NCBI GenBank assembly: GCA_944323845.1
Contig: CALUUA010000014.1
Span: forward strand, 1-63,770
DNA length: 63,770 nucleotides
Reading direction: 5' to 3'
DNA from: an uncultured Bacteroidales bacterium
Lineage (GTDB): Bacteria; Bacteroidota; Bacteroidia; Bacteroidales; UBA932
The notes beneath the pieces were generated by a model, which saw nothing but the letters and a program-made list of their open reading frames with translations, was not told the DNA's origin and made no database searches. The position numbers and the translations under genes were made by a program. The stretch's first letter is position 1. Each line of letters begins with the position of its first letter. Positions 26,349 to 35,675 of this stretch are shown here, piece after piece.

Positions 26349-27953
26349 GCTGAAAGCCCACTGCTGGTCACGCTGGCGCACCCTGACATAATAATAGTCG
26401 GTATCCTTTTCAGGCTCCTTGTCTTCCATATAGTGCTCGATGGTATAGCAGCTTTCAGGCATGGCCCTGTTGAACAGTATGGCCTCGCTGAGCCAGCCTA
26501 CCATGAAATGCGAGCGTGAGCCCTCCAGAAGTTCTCCGATAGTGTGGCTGAATTCCTTGCCGTTGAAATCGGCTTTCAGCACGCAGTCCTTAGGAACCTC
26601 GAGCTCCAGAGTCACGGCCTGCGTGGCAGGGGTGACGGTATTCGGGTTCTTCGTAGAGAACATCTTCAGGTCGACATTCCGGTCGGAAACTTCCAGAATC
26701 CTGTTCACTCTGGTGTGAAACTCCGTCTCACCCGGCTGCGGAGAAGTGAATGCAGCCCCGCGGAAACAAGGAGTCACGCTGATGATACGGCCCTTGTCGA
26801 TGGAGAGCCGGCCGTTCCACTCCACATATTCCTCCTCCCTGTTCCAGCCGAACTCGACTTTGATCTTGCACCGCACAGTATCCCCGTCCGGAGCCACAGG
26901 AGTATAAGGCCCGTTCATCCTGGCCAGCAGCTTCCCGTTCTTTATCAGATCCACATAGTCGATGCAGCTGTCGCCGGTCACGTTCAGATAGATACGGCGG
27001 CGGTTCCCGCTGACCACATCACCCATCATGGCGTCATTTATCCTGAAGTCGATGTTTATCTTGTCTCCTGTGACGCAGCAGACATGGCGGGTACGCAAGG
27101 CATCCCAGATGGCATCCCTCGTCAGAGACTTGGCAAGCACGCCCACGCGGCCGTCGCCATAGCTGCCCGGATATCCTGAATGCTGGTCTGTAGAGCCGAT
27201 GAGACCGAATTTGTGTCCGAGACCGAGACCGTACTGGATGGTCCCTTCCCACTGGCGCGGACCCATATCGTGCAGATACGGATAGTCGCCCTGATCGCTC
27301 TCCGCAAGGCCGTGGCGCGAATACATCTCCACGAACGGAGTCTGGTCCCCCTCTGTGAAGAAATTCCAGTTATACCCCCTGTACCCTGTCTGGTAGCCCA
27401 TGTGATGAGGGGTGATGAAAACCTTGTGGCCTCTGGCCTTCTGCTTCCAGTCCTCGATGGAAGTACACTCCACCAGCGGGGCGTCGAGATCGTAATTCAG
27501 GGCCACATGGTCGCCATGCTCCATGCTGTGCGCCTCATAACCGATGAAAGTCAGGAACTTTCCTTCATCATTGTACTCGTTCGTCATCCTGACATACTTC
27601 TTGTAATTCCCGTTGCGCAGCCTCTTGAAGGCATCGGTATGATAGCCGATCACCCATTTCAGACGAGGATCATCCTTCAGGGAATCTATATCCGGCCACA
27701 TGGCATGAGGAGTCACGCTGACGAAATCGAGCTGCTCCTTGGCAGCCTCGAAAGCATCCCGCATGTCGCCATGCCCGTATGTGATGTTGCAGTGATTGTG
27801 CAGGTCGCCCCAGAACATTTTCAGCCCTGTAGGGGAAGGCATGATCTTCCGGGCCTCTTTCGAACCGTTCACACAGGCCTGAAGCAGGCTTCCGGAAGCG
27901 GCCAGCCCCACGAGAGACCAGCCCGAAGTTTTCAAAAAGTTTCTTCTGTCCAT
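26322..27953 (-). CDS. PHP-domain (DUF3604-like) metal-dependent hydrolase, exported
   Basis: A 543-residue protein. The N-terminus MDRRNFLKTSGWSLVGLAASGSLLQAC combines a twin-arginine pattern with a lipobox. Metal-ligand motifs of the PHP fold follow: GDLHNHCNITYGHGD, DFVSVTPHAMW, FIGYEAHSMEHGDH, ITPHHMGY and IGSTDQHSG. A C-terminal beta-rich part follows near residue 300. PHP proteins hydrolyse phosphoesters, but this branch has no firmly known substrate to my knowledge. It is the last gene of the left glycan operon, 23 nt after the sulfatase, so it may remove a substituent from the glycan. Confidence 0.82.
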   Translation of the reverse strand: MDRRNFLKTSGWSLVGLAASGSLLQACVNGSKEARKIMPSPTGLKMFWGDLHNHCNITYGHGDMRDAFEAAKEQLDFVSVTPHAMWPDIDSLKDDPRLKWVIGYHTDAFKRLRNGNYKKYVRMTNEYNDEGKFLTFIGYEAHSMEHGDHVALNYDLDAPLVECTSIEDWKQKARGHKVFITPHHMGYQTGYRGYNWNFFTEGDQTPFVEMYSRHGLAESDQGDYPYLHDMGPRQWEGTIQYGLGLGHKFGLIGSTDQHSGYPGSYGDGRVGVLAKSLTRDAIWDALRTRHVCCVTGDKINIDFRINDAMMGDVVSGNRRRIYLNVTGDSCIDYVDLIKNGKLLARMNGPYTPVAPDGDTVRCKIKVEFGWNREEEYVEWNGRLSIDKGRIISVTPCFRGAAFTSPQPGETEFHTRVNRILEVSDRNVDLKMFSTKNPNTVTPATQAVTLELEVPKDCVLKADFNGKEFSHTIGELLEGSRSHFMVGWLSEAILFNRAMPESCYTIEHYMEDKEPEKDTDYYYVRVRQRDQQWAFSSPIWVERV

Positions 27954-27976
27954 AATATTATTATCAGTTTCAGTGA

Positions 27977-29596
27977 TTATTCATTGGCCGCACGACCCTG
28001 ATACCTGCGGTCGCCCTTGAAAAGCACGGTTTCCTTCTCCTCGGGATCAGTATCGCCGTACTGCAGCTGCACCTCTTCGAGAATCCTGTGCATCTCCTCC
28101 CGCACTCCGGCATACTCCGGATCATCATACACATTGTTCATCTCATGCGGATCATTCTCCTCGTCATACAGCTCCCACTCGTCTATGTCATTATAGAAAT
28201 GTATCAGCTTCCATCCGTCGGTCCTGATACCGTAATGCCGCTTCACCGAATGCTCCGCCGGATACTCGTAATAATGATAATATGCAGCCTTCCTCCAGTC
28301 ATCAGGAACAGCCCCGGCATTCTCCAGCACAGGCTTCAGCGAGACGCCCTGAATGTCGGACGGAATCTCCGCCCCCGCAAAATCCAGGAAAGTAGGGGCG
28401 AAATCCACATTCATGCAGATAGCCTCCGACGTCGAGCCCGCCTTCACCGCAGCAGGATAACGCACCAGAAGAGGCATCCTCTGGCACTCCTCGTACATGA
28501 ACCTCTTGTCGAACCAGCCATGCTCGCCGAGGAAGAACCCCTGATCGGAAGTGTACACTATAATGGTATTGTCCAGCTCCCCTATCTCTTCGAGGTGGCC
28601 GAGAAGCCGGCCAATGCTTTCATCCACCGACATGGCCGTCGCCAAGTAATCCCTCATATACTGCTGGTACTTCCATCTGACCAATTCGTCTCCCTTCAGC
28701 TTTCCGCTGCGGTATTCCGCAATACGTCCGGCATAGACAGAATCCCACTTTTCCTGAACCTCAGCCGGCATACGGGAATACACCTTATATAGTCTGTTCG
28801 TAGTGTCGGCCAACATCTCCTCCCGGGTCAGGAGCTTCAGATCCCAATCCTCGGTAAAAGTACGGGCCAGACTCATATCCTGCTCCTTCGCCGCACGGCC
28901 TCTGCCGGAATAGTCGTCCAGCAGATTTTCAGGCTCAGGGAAAACGGTATCGTTGAACATCCCCAGATGACGCGGGGCAGGCATCCAGTTCCTGTGAGGC
29001 GCCTTGTGGTGGAACATCATGAAGAACGGCTTCGACCTGTCCCTGCCGTCGATGAAATCCAGAGCCTTGTCGGTGATGATATCGGTCACATAGCCCTGTT
29101 CCCGCACATGACGGCCGTTCTCGTTGAAGTCCGGGTCATAATAATCCCCCTGCTCCTCCTGCCCTGTCAGAATGCTCCAGTAATCGAAGCCCTGCGGCTC
29201 GGAAATAAGATGCCATTTCCCCACCACGGCCGTCTGATAGCCGGCTTCCTGCAGGAGCTTCGGCAGAGTCTGCTGATCCCCGTTGAAAGTACATGCATTG
29301 TCGGTAAAACCGTTCACATGACTGAACTTTCCTGTCAGTATGCAGGCCCTGGACGGGCCTGACAATGCATTTACCGCATAACAGTTGTCGAATCTCATCC
29401 CCTCCTGCGCCAGCCTGTCCATGTTCGGGGTCTCCACCAGATTTCCCCCATAACACGACATGGCCTGCGTGGTGTGGTCATCAGTCATGATGAAAATGAT
29501 GTTCGGCCGGACAGGCTTCTGCTGTCCGCATCCGGTCAGTCCCAGCAAGGCAGCCGGGATGGCTGCCATGGAACCGATATTATTGACAAGTCTCAT
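27977..29596 (-). CDS. S1-family sulfatase, serine type, lipoprotein
   Basis: A 539-residue arylsulfatase-fold enzyme with lipoprotein signal ending AALLGLTGC. NIIFIMTDDHTTQAMSCYGG gives metal-binding Asp residues, and SGPSR (79-83) is the sulfatase signature with Ser79 to be converted to formylglycine, which requires an anaerobic radical SAM maturase elsewhere in the genome. GKWH and YTSDQGFFLGEHGWFDKRFMYEE are further S1 hallmarks. ATG at 29596 is chosen because it yields the signal peptide. Sitting between a PL12 lyase and a PHP protein, it most likely removes a sulfate ester or N-sulfate from glycosaminoglycan fragments; which position is unknown. Confidence 0.92.
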   Translation of the reverse strand: MRLVNNIGSMAAIPAALLGLTGCGQQKPVRPNIIFIMTDDHTTQAMSCYGGNLVETPNMDRLAQEGMRFDNCYAVNALSGPSRACILTGKFSHVNGFTDNACTFNGDQQTLPKLLQEAGYQTAVVGKWHLISEPQGFDYWSILTGQEEQGDYYDPDFNENGRHVREQGYVTDIITDKALDFIDGRDRSKPFFMMFHHKAPHRNWMPAPRHLGMFNDTVFPEPENLLDDYSGRGRAAKEQDMSLARTFTEDWDLKLLTREEMLADTTNRLYKVYSRMPAEVQEKWDSVYAGRIAEYRSGKLKGDELVRWKYQQYMRDYLATAMSVDESIGRLLGHLEEIGELDNTIIVYTSDQGFFLGEHGWFDKRFMYEECQRMPLLVRYPAAVKAGSTSEAICMNVDFAPTFLDFAGAEIPSDIQGVSLKPVLENAGAVPDDWRKAAYYHYYEYPAEHSVKRHYGIRTDGWKLIHFYNDIDEWELYDEENDPHEMNNVYDDPEYAGVREEMHRILEEVQLQYGDTDPEEKETVLFKGDRRYQGRAANE

Positions 29597-29633
29597 AATT
29601 CCTCTTTCCGTGAATATTCCGCATGAAACGCCG

Positions 29634-31649
29634 TTACAGGGCATATTCCAGCACCCTCTTCTTCTCCTTTCCGACCTTCACCTGTATCTTCAGCCCGTCC
29701 TCGCTGAACTCCTTGTTCAGGAACTTCGCGCTCAGGGCAGGTTCCTTGCCGGCCTTTTCCTTAGGATAGATGACAGTGATGTAGCGCACGGAAGGGGAGT
29801 CGAGCTTCTTCACATTGAAGCTGACATTCATCCTCTGCACCTTCTTGTTGTAAGCCGTGGATATCCATCCCGGCTCCTTCTTCATTGTCATGTTGTCAGG
29901 GCCGAAGCACTGGAACATGAAGTTGCTCCCGTCCTCGAATTCAGTATAGAAAGTCATGTCCTCCCTGCTGTTAGGCACATTGCCGCGAGGCATCTGGAAA
30001 TGCAGGTTGACATTGTTGTTCCCGGACACGGAGCCGACGGCCTCGTCCACGATGACGAAATACTTCCCGTCCACGAAGAATACGGAACGGCGGTGCTTCA
30101 GGTTCTTGTAGCTCGGATTTTCGGTCACAAGTATCTGCACATCGCCCTCCGGCTGCCAAAGCAGGGTCTTCGACTCGGTGGTCTGGAGGTTTTCATTGTT
30201 TAGCGTCAGGGTGTTGTGATGAGCTGTAGCCCTGAACCAGTTCCTCCATTCCATCACCTCGGCATCCCCTGCATACACATAGGAACCGGAATCCTGGAAA
30301 AGACTCCTGCCGTTGTACCACATCTCGAAAGTGCCGTTGTCAGGCTGGCAGTGCCATTCCCCTTTCGGGCCGGCCTTCACCACCATCTGCAGGGCATCCA
30401 TGCCCCAGCCGTTTCTGAAAACGAAGAAACCCGAATTCAGGAAGCCCTTCGACAGATAGTCCGGAAGCGCGCCTTCCTTGCCCTCGGTAGCCAGATACTT
30501 GAAGAACTGATTGTCAGGGAAAATCTGCGAATACCGCTTGTAGCTGTTTATCATCGTGCTCTTTCCGGTCATCTTGGCGTCGCTGAACAGCGGATTCGAA
30601 TAGTCCGGGAAACAGATATTGGCATAGAAGACAATCATCTTCTCCACAGTGTCGATATAGCTCTGCGGGAAATCGTGGCGGAAACCGTTCAGGTCGGCCA
30701 TCGAAAGCGCCTTCAGGAAAATGTCGATGGTAGCCAGATGATAATGCGGGTCCAGCTCGAACTGGCCGCCGTCATCATAGACCTGCACCTTGATTTCCCT
30801 GTTCAGGATATCCACGCCGCTCTGCCTCCATTCCGCAGCTTCGCGGAACTCCGGGAAGAAAGACCCGGCATATATCATTCTCTGCGCTTCGAACAGAAGA
30901 TGATTCCCCTGCTCCGAATAATTATGCATTATATGGTCGGCGTGCCTGCGGTAATTCACCAGAAATTCCGTCAGGAACTCAGGGGTGAAGTACGGGGAAT
31001 CCACGAAGAGCTGGAACTGGAAGCACTGGTCCTGCAGCCTGTGGCTCACCTCCAACGGCCTCCATGCGAAACGCACGTTCTCCGCAGCGCCTTTCACCTC
31101 TCCGCTGCTCACCATTTCATACTCTTTCTGATCTATGCTCACCAGCGGATTCTTCCTGATCCAGTCCATGTACTGGTGCGCCCATTCTCTGGCATACTTC
31201 TCGTCGCCGCTCACCCTGTAGGCATAGCCCATCGGCGTAAACCATTTGTGTCGGTGCAGCTGCCAGCGCAATTCGTTGTCCTTTACAGGCCAATACTGCC
31301 AGTCGATGTCTTCACCGTAGTTGAATGACGGCTGATATCCGTCATGGACATAGAAAGTGTGTTCGAGAGCCTCATCGGCCCATTTCTGCTGCTTCTTGTT
31401 TATCTTCACTTTCTTTATATCCTTGATTTCCGGCGTCCTGATATCCCGTCCGCGATAATAGTCGAGAAGGGCGACAGCCGCCGCCGAATCGCGTCCTTCT
31501 GAATGCAACGCCTTTACCTGTTCCAGTCCGGGCCAGTCCAGATCCAGCAGGTCGAACGCCTCCGGCCTCAATTCCTGCGCATCTATTCCTGCGGACAACG
31601 ACATTGCTGCGGCAGCCGCCGCAGCAACGAGGAAAAATCTTCTGTTCAT
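29634..31649 (-). CDS. PL12-type heparin/heparan sulfate lyase
   Basis: A 671-residue lyase with signal MNRRFFLVAAAAAAAMSLSAGIDAQ. The N-terminal (alpha/alpha) toroid contains HRHKWFTPMGYAYRVSGDEKYA and SEQGNHLLFEAQRMIYAG; the C-terminal beta-sandwich follows. By comparison with PL12 enzymes the catalytic set is Asn248 (GNH), Tyr302 (DPHYH) and His432 (GEWHCQPDN). It should eliminate across uronic acids to give unsaturated oligosaccharides in the periplasm. It lies 13 nt after GH88 and 37 nt before the sulfatase, matching the known sulfatase-PL12-GH88 block of Bacteroides heparin loci. Confidence 0.92.
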   Translation of the reverse strand: MNRRFFLVAAAAAAAMSLSAGIDAQELRPEAFDLLDLDWPGLEQVKALHSEGRDSAAAVALLDYYRGRDIRTPEIKDIKKVKINKKQQKWADEALEHTFYVHDGYQPSFNYGEDIDWQYWPVKDNELRWQLHRHKWFTPMGYAYRVSGDEKYAREWAHQYMDWIRKNPLVSIDQKEYEMVSSGEVKGAAENVRFAWRPLEVSHRLQDQCFQFQLFVDSPYFTPEFLTEFLVNYRRHADHIMHNYSEQGNHLLFEAQRMIYAGSFFPEFREAAEWRQSGVDILNREIKVQVYDDGGQFELDPHYHLATIDIFLKALSMADLNGFRHDFPQSYIDTVEKMIVFYANICFPDYSNPLFSDAKMTGKSTMINSYKRYSQIFPDNQFFKYLATEGKEGALPDYLSKGFLNSGFFVFRNGWGMDALQMVVKAGPKGEWHCQPDNGTFEMWYNGRSLFQDSGSYVYAGDAEVMEWRNWFRATAHHNTLTLNNENLQTTESKTLLWQPEGDVQILVTENPSYKNLKHRRSVFFVDGKYFVIVDEAVGSVSGNNNVNLHFQMPRGNVPNSREDMTFYTEFEDGSNFMFQCFGPDNMTMKKEPGWISTAYNKKVQRMNVSFNVKKLDSPSVRYITVIYPKEKAGKEPALSAKFLNKEFSEDGLKIQVKVGKEKKRVLEYAL

Positions 31650-31662
31650 GATTGATTGTCGG

Positions 31663-32937
31663 TTATAAGTTCTTGTATGTAATGTCTTTCAGATCCATAT
31701 ACCTTTTCAGCCCCTCTAAATAATAATAATCCGCGTAGTTCAGAGGAACGTCTATCTCCGAACCGTTAGGCAGGGAGCCGGTGGAATGTTTCAGGACAAA
31801 GCCCTGATTTTCTCCCGGAGCAGCCAGATAAGTCTCGCCGGACAGGCTCTTCAGTATCTTCTCGCCATAGTCCAGATATTTCTGTCCGTCCGGAACCATG
31901 GTACCGAGTTCCAGCATGGCGCAGGCCGTCACCGCCGCCGCCGAAGCATCCCGAGGAGTCTCGTCGGTCACAGGAGCGTCATAATCCCAGTAAGGGACAG
32001 CATCTTCCGTCCCGACCTTAGACATGATCATGTCGGCTATCCTGCATGCGAAGTCGAGGTATTTGCCGTCTCCGGTCTCGCGATAGCATGAAGTGTAGCC
32101 GTAGACAGCCCATGCCTGTCCGCGTGCCCATGACGAATCGTCGCTCTTGCCCTGGAAAGTCTGCTTCATCTCTACCGTGCCGTCATCGTTGTAGCTGACC
32201 ACATGCCAGCATGTATAGTCGGGACGGAAGTGATTGGCCATAGTGTGGTCGGCATGGCGGACCGCGATATCCTTGTATTTCGAATCACCGGTCAGCTTGC
32301 TGGCAGTGAAAAGGAGATCGAGATTCATCATATTGTCGATGATGACAGGGAAATTCCACGGACCGAAGTCCCAGGAGCGGATGCATCCGATGGAATCCTT
32401 GAAACGGCCGCACAGATTGTCCGAAGTCTCGACGAGGACAGCCGGAATGGTGTCGTTCGGCGAAAGCCTGAGGGCGTTTCCGTAGCTGCAGTTTATCATG
32501 AAGCCCAGATCGTGCGTGCCGGTATAGCGGCGGATCGGATCGAGCAGCTCCGTATAATATACGGCTTCGGCCTTCAGAGTCTCGTCGCCGGTCAGTTCGT
32601 AAGCGTACCAGAGGCTGCCGGGAAAGAAACCGCTGGTCCAGTCATAGATGTTGCACAGGCGACGCTGGCCCTCCTGCCCCGGAGCAGGCTGCGCCCTGAG
32701 CGAATCTATGAAAGTGGAACGGTCGCGCTCGAGCTGTCTTTCGAGGAAATCCAGATCATAGCCGGAGCGGATGGAACGCGGGAGCATACCCGTCCCCTTT
32801 ATTTCCTCCGCCGTAAGTTTCAGCTGTGCCGAAGCTGTGTCGATACCTTTTTTAACCCAGGAATAATCCTCGTTCCCGGTCCGGCAGGCCGTAAAGACGA
32901 GGGCCGCCGCTGCAAAAGTCAGGAGAATTCTTTTCAT
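31663..32937 (-). CDS. GH88 unsaturated glucuronyl hydrolase
   Basis: A 424-residue lipoprotein-signal enzyme (MKRILLTFAAAALVFTAC). GH88 hydrates and cleaves the 4,5-unsaturated uronic acid left by lyases. Family motifs include NIYDWTSGFFPGSLWYAYELTG, HDLGFMINCSYGNA with one catalytic Asp, PVIIDNMMNLDLLFTASK with the second, and SDDSSWARGQAWAVYGY. ATG at 32937 gives the signal peptide; a longer frame crosses the -7 box. It is the first gene of the left arm of the divergent glycan locus. Confidence 0.95.
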   Translation of the reverse strand: MKRILLTFAAAALVFTACRTGNEDYSWVKKGIDTASAQLKLTAEEIKGTGMLPRSIRSGYDLDFLERQLERDRSTFIDSLRAQPAPGQEGQRRLCNIYDWTSGFFPGSLWYAYELTGDETLKAEAVYYTELLDPIRRYTGTHDLGFMINCSYGNALRLSPNDTIPAVLVETSDNLCGRFKDSIGCIRSWDFGPWNFPVIIDNMMNLDLLFTASKLTGDSKYKDIAVRHADHTMANHFRPDYTCWHVVSYNDDGTVEMKQTFQGKSDDSSWARGQAWAVYGYTSCYRETGDGKYLDFACRIADMIMSKVGTEDAVPYWDYDAPVTDETPRDASAAAVTACAMLELGTMVPDGQKYLDYGEKILKSLSGETYLAAPGENQGFVLKHSTGSLPNGSEIDVPLNYADYYYLEGLKRYMDLKDITYKNL

Positions 32938-32970
32938 ATAGTCCGTGTCATTAAAATGTTTTCGATATGA

Positions 32971-32978
32971 CAAATTTA
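32971..32978 (-). promoter_or_regulatory. -7 box of the left glycan operon
   Basis: TAAATTTG on the minus strand, 33 nt before the GH88 ATG. No good -33 box, consistent with an activator-dependent promoter. Confidence 0.65.
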
Positions 32979-33007
32979 GCGATTATCGCAGCGGCAGGGA
33001 AACACTA

Positions 33008-33060
33008 TTGTATAAAATCATACTTGCGCCTATCATTTTTGTATAAATTCAGTATGATTT
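33008..33060. promoter_or_regulatory. candidate operator: TTGTATAAA repeats and inverted repeat
   Basis: TTGTATAAA occurs at 33008-33016 and 33039-33047, a 31-bp (three-turn) spacing. AAATCATACT (33015-33024) and AGTATGATTT (33051-33060) form a perfect 10-bp inverted repeat across the same segment. It lies 30-80 bp upstream of the left -7 box. Confidence 0.5.
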
Positions 33061-33092
33061 CTTTCAAAACTTAAGCAAAAACGGGCGATTAG

Positions 33093-33130
33093 ACAAAATT
33101 CAAATCAATTTCAACAAAATTGACATCAAT
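33093..33130. promoter_or_regulatory. candidate AraC-type operator: 17-nt direct repeats at 21-bp spacing
   Basis: ACAAAATTCAAATCAAT (33093-33109) and ACAAAATTGACATCAAT (33114-33130) match at 15 of 17 positions with a period of 21 bp, two helical turns. AraC-family proteins typically bind such direct repeats. The pair is centred about 90 bp upstream of the probable right-arm start site. The regulator at 50306-54352 ends in an AraC domain. Confidence 0.6.
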
Positions 33131-33187
33131 CACACATTCTTTAATCAAGATAGTACAATCAAAAACCGCGACCCGGAACGCATAGCC

Positions 33188-33195
33188 TAATTTTG
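33188..33195 (+). promoter_or_regulatory. -7 box of the right glycan operon
   Basis: TAATTTTG fits TAnnTTTG and lies 35 nt before the ATG at 33231; no -33 TTTG is present at the usual distance. Confidence 0.7.
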
Positions 33196-33230
33196 CATAA
33201 ACCGAATAACACATAAAAACCAACGACAAT

Positions 33231-35663
33231 ATGAGAAAATCAATTTTAATCCTATCCTCTTTCCTGCTGCTTGCAGGCTGCGTAGGTGAGGAAAACCTCG
33301 ACTACGACAAGACTTGGAACGAGGATCTCGACTATGTCGTCGATACCGACGGGGACGTGACCATCACCGTCCCGACAGAAGAAGAACTTACGGACACTAT
33401 CGACCTGAGGATTTTCGATGCCATCAATCTCGACTATCCCGGCCTTGAAAAGGTAAAGGAGGCGTATCTGGCCGGCAAACTGTATGAGGAAAGCCAGGCT
33501 GCCGAAGAAGGCGGAGAAACCGGAGGCGGAGAAACCGGAGGGACTTCCGATGAAAACGGTGGCGCAGAGGCAAGCAAGGCCACGGACGCGGCCGGAGATG
33601 CCGCAGGCGACAAGGACGGATATTACAAGGCCGCATGGTATCTGCTGGACTATTTCAGGAACAGGACCGATGTGAAGTTCCCGCAGATAGAACTCGACAT
33701 GATCAACGCCTCTTACACTGCAAACGAAAAGATCATAGCAGACAAGGCCTGTGATGGACATTTCTATGTAAACGGATTCGCATACTACGAAGGAACCACT
33801 AACACATACCGCGATTTCGCCGATTTCAACAATCCGGCCTACGATCCCGACAAGGAGACAGGAGAAGGAGAGACCGCGCCTGCCAAATATCTCTGGGGCA
33901 TGGCAAATCCGGGCGACCTTCCGGGCTCCGGTACATCGGAATTCAAGTCGCAGCAGCACAGGCACCAGTGGATGATAACCGAAGCCAAGGTCTACAAGGC
34001 TACCGGAAACGAAGACTACATCAACAACTGGAAGAGCGTCTACCGCGACTGGGTGGACCACTGCCCTGCTCCTGAAAACGCCGAGACAGCCAATGTCGTG
34101 GGAGGCAGCGATACAGAATGGTACGGGCTCCAGCCGGCTGAAAGGCTGATAGACCAGTGCTCCATCTTCTATTATTATTTAGATTCGGAGAACTTCACCC
34201 CGGGATACCTGACATTCTTCCTGAGCGAATTCGCCAAGACAGCGAACATCATCAAGGCAAATCCTTATATGCCTGCGGAAAACAAAACCGAACTTGTCCA
34301 TAATATCACATTGGCACAGTTCAGGTCACTATACTTCGCCGGCATACTTTTCCCTGAATTCGTGAAAGCTCAGGAATGGGAACAGACGAGCACCGACAAG
34401 ATAGAAGAAATGAGCGGGAACATCTTCCTCTCCGACGGAGGACCGGCCGAACGCGACCCTGGCTATCATATGGGCAACATTTCCGGCATGTATGATGTCT
34501 ATCTTCTCGCCAACGGGAACGGCAGGACCCTGCCATTCGAAACCAGCTTGATGGAAAAGGGATGCGAATTCATCGCCGACCTCATATATCCCAACTACTC
34601 CATCGACAACTTCAACGACACCCGCTCAAGCAGCTACACGAAAAACGTATTGAAGAACAACAATCTGGGCAAGTACCGCGAACTGTTCCCGGAAAACAAC
34701 AAGATACGTTTCATGTCATCCGAAGGCAAGGACGGAAGCACTCCGGGAGACATGGTCCAGACATATCCGGAGACAGGGTATTACATGCTCCGTACAGGAT
34801 GGACTGCTGAAGATGCGATGATGGTGATCAAGAACAATCCTGAAGGCGGCTGGCACTGCCAGTATGACAACCTTACTTTCACCATCTACAGCAACGGCAT
34901 TTCCTTCTCTCCTGACGCAGGCTGCTATACATATGACGACAACGACCCTAACAGGGCCATTTACGCAGCATCAGGCATGCACAATGTCATGATAAAGCCG
35001 AACAATACAATTTCGAGCGGGACGGATTTCGACAAAGAGTCAAGAAACGGAGAATTTCTCGGCAGCGGCAGCGGCAGGAACTACGAATGGGTGTCCGGGC
35101 AGAATGACAACTACCCCGACCTCACCCACAGGCGCACGGCCTTCGTGGTCGAAAATGAATTCTTCGTCCTCGTGGATGAAGGATTCGGAACATACTCCGG
35201 CCAGATGAAACTGCTGTTCAAGGGCGGAAACCCTGACGGCAAGATGCGCGACAATTTCATCATCGAAAACAGCATCAAGGAAAAGGAGACAGGCAGCATC
35301 GACACCGACCTGCCGGTAACGATGCACACGAACATGTCGGGGAACAGCAACATGATGTTCGTCACCTTCCCTGAAACCAAGGACGGCTACGACTCACAAT
35401 GGACTACAGGATACTTCTCCAACAAGACGGGAGAAAGAACAAATAGACGGACTTATGAAGTCAGCCAGAACAAGGCCGACGGCAAGGCCGTGCGTTTCAT
35501 CTCGGTCATCTATCCGTACGGAAGCGCGGCTGAATACGAGAACATAAAGGTGACATCAGCCGAATTCGTCAGCAAAGACTTCTCCGAGACAGGAGCTACT
35601 GTCAGGGTAGTCATCACGAAGGACGGCACTCCTGTTACATATAATCTGACATACACGCTATAA
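33231..35663 (+). CDS. surface PL12-like (heparinase II/III family) lyase lipoprotein
   Basis: An 810-residue lipoprotein (MRKSILILSSFLLLAGC followed by VGEEN, an acidic surface-export type sequence). It is a distant paralogue of the PL12 at 29634: both have an IFDAINLDYPGLEKVK / LLDLDWPGLEQVK N-terminus. The catalytic set is kept: Asn358 (VHNITLAQF), Tyr412 (DPGYH) and His542 (GGWHCQYDN). It carries an extra N-terminal segment (~70-125) with a low-complexity GGETGGGETGG linker encoded by a perfect 15-nt duplication (33510-33539). It probably makes the first endo-cuts outside the cell before SusCD import. The precise glycosaminoglycan is not fixed by sequence. Confidence 0.85.
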   Translation: MRKSILILSSFLLLAGCVGEENLDYDKTWNEDLDYVVDTDGDVTITVPTEEELTDTIDLRIFDAINLDYPGLEKVKEAYLAGKLYEESQAAEEGGETGGGETGGTSDENGGAEASKATDAAGDAAGDKDGYYKAAWYLLDYFRNRTDVKFPQIELDMINASYTANEKIIADKACDGHFYVNGFAYYEGTTNTYRDFADFNNPAYDPDKETGEGETAPAKYLWGMANPGDLPGSGTSEFKSQQHRHQWMITEAKVYKATGNEDYINNWKSVYRDWVDHCPAPENAETANVVGGSDTEWYGLQPAERLIDQCSIFYYYLDSENFTPGYLTFFLSEFAKTANIIKANPYMPAENKTELVHNITLAQFRSLYFAGILFPEFVKAQEWEQTSTDKIEEMSGNIFLSDGGPAERDPGYHMGNISGMYDVYLLANGNGRTLPFETSLMEKGCEFIADLIYPNYSIDNFNDTRSSSYTKNVLKNNNLGKYRELFPENNKIRFMSSEGKDGSTPGDMVQTYPETGYYMLRTGWTAEDAMMVIKNNPEGGWHCQYDNLTFTIYSNGISFSPDAGCYTYDDNDPNRAIYAASGMHNVMIKPNNTISSGTDFDKESRNGEFLGSGSGRNYEWVSGQNDNYPDLTHRRTAFVVENEFFVLVDEGFGTYSGQMKLLFKGGNPDGKMRDNFIIENSIKEKETGSIDTDLPVTMHTNMSGNSNMMFVTFPETKDGYDSQWTTGYFSNKTGERTNRRTYEVSQNKADGKAVRFISVIYPYGSAAEYENIKVTSAEFVSKDFSETGATVRVVITKDGTPVTYNLTYTL
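33510..33539. repeat. 15-nt tandem duplication in the surface lyase linker
   Basis: GGCGGAGAAACCGGA occurs twice back to back (33510-33524, 33525-33539), encoding GGETG twice. In-frame, so copy change would only alter linker length. Confidence 0.85.
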
Positions 35664-35675
35664 ACCAACTGCAAC

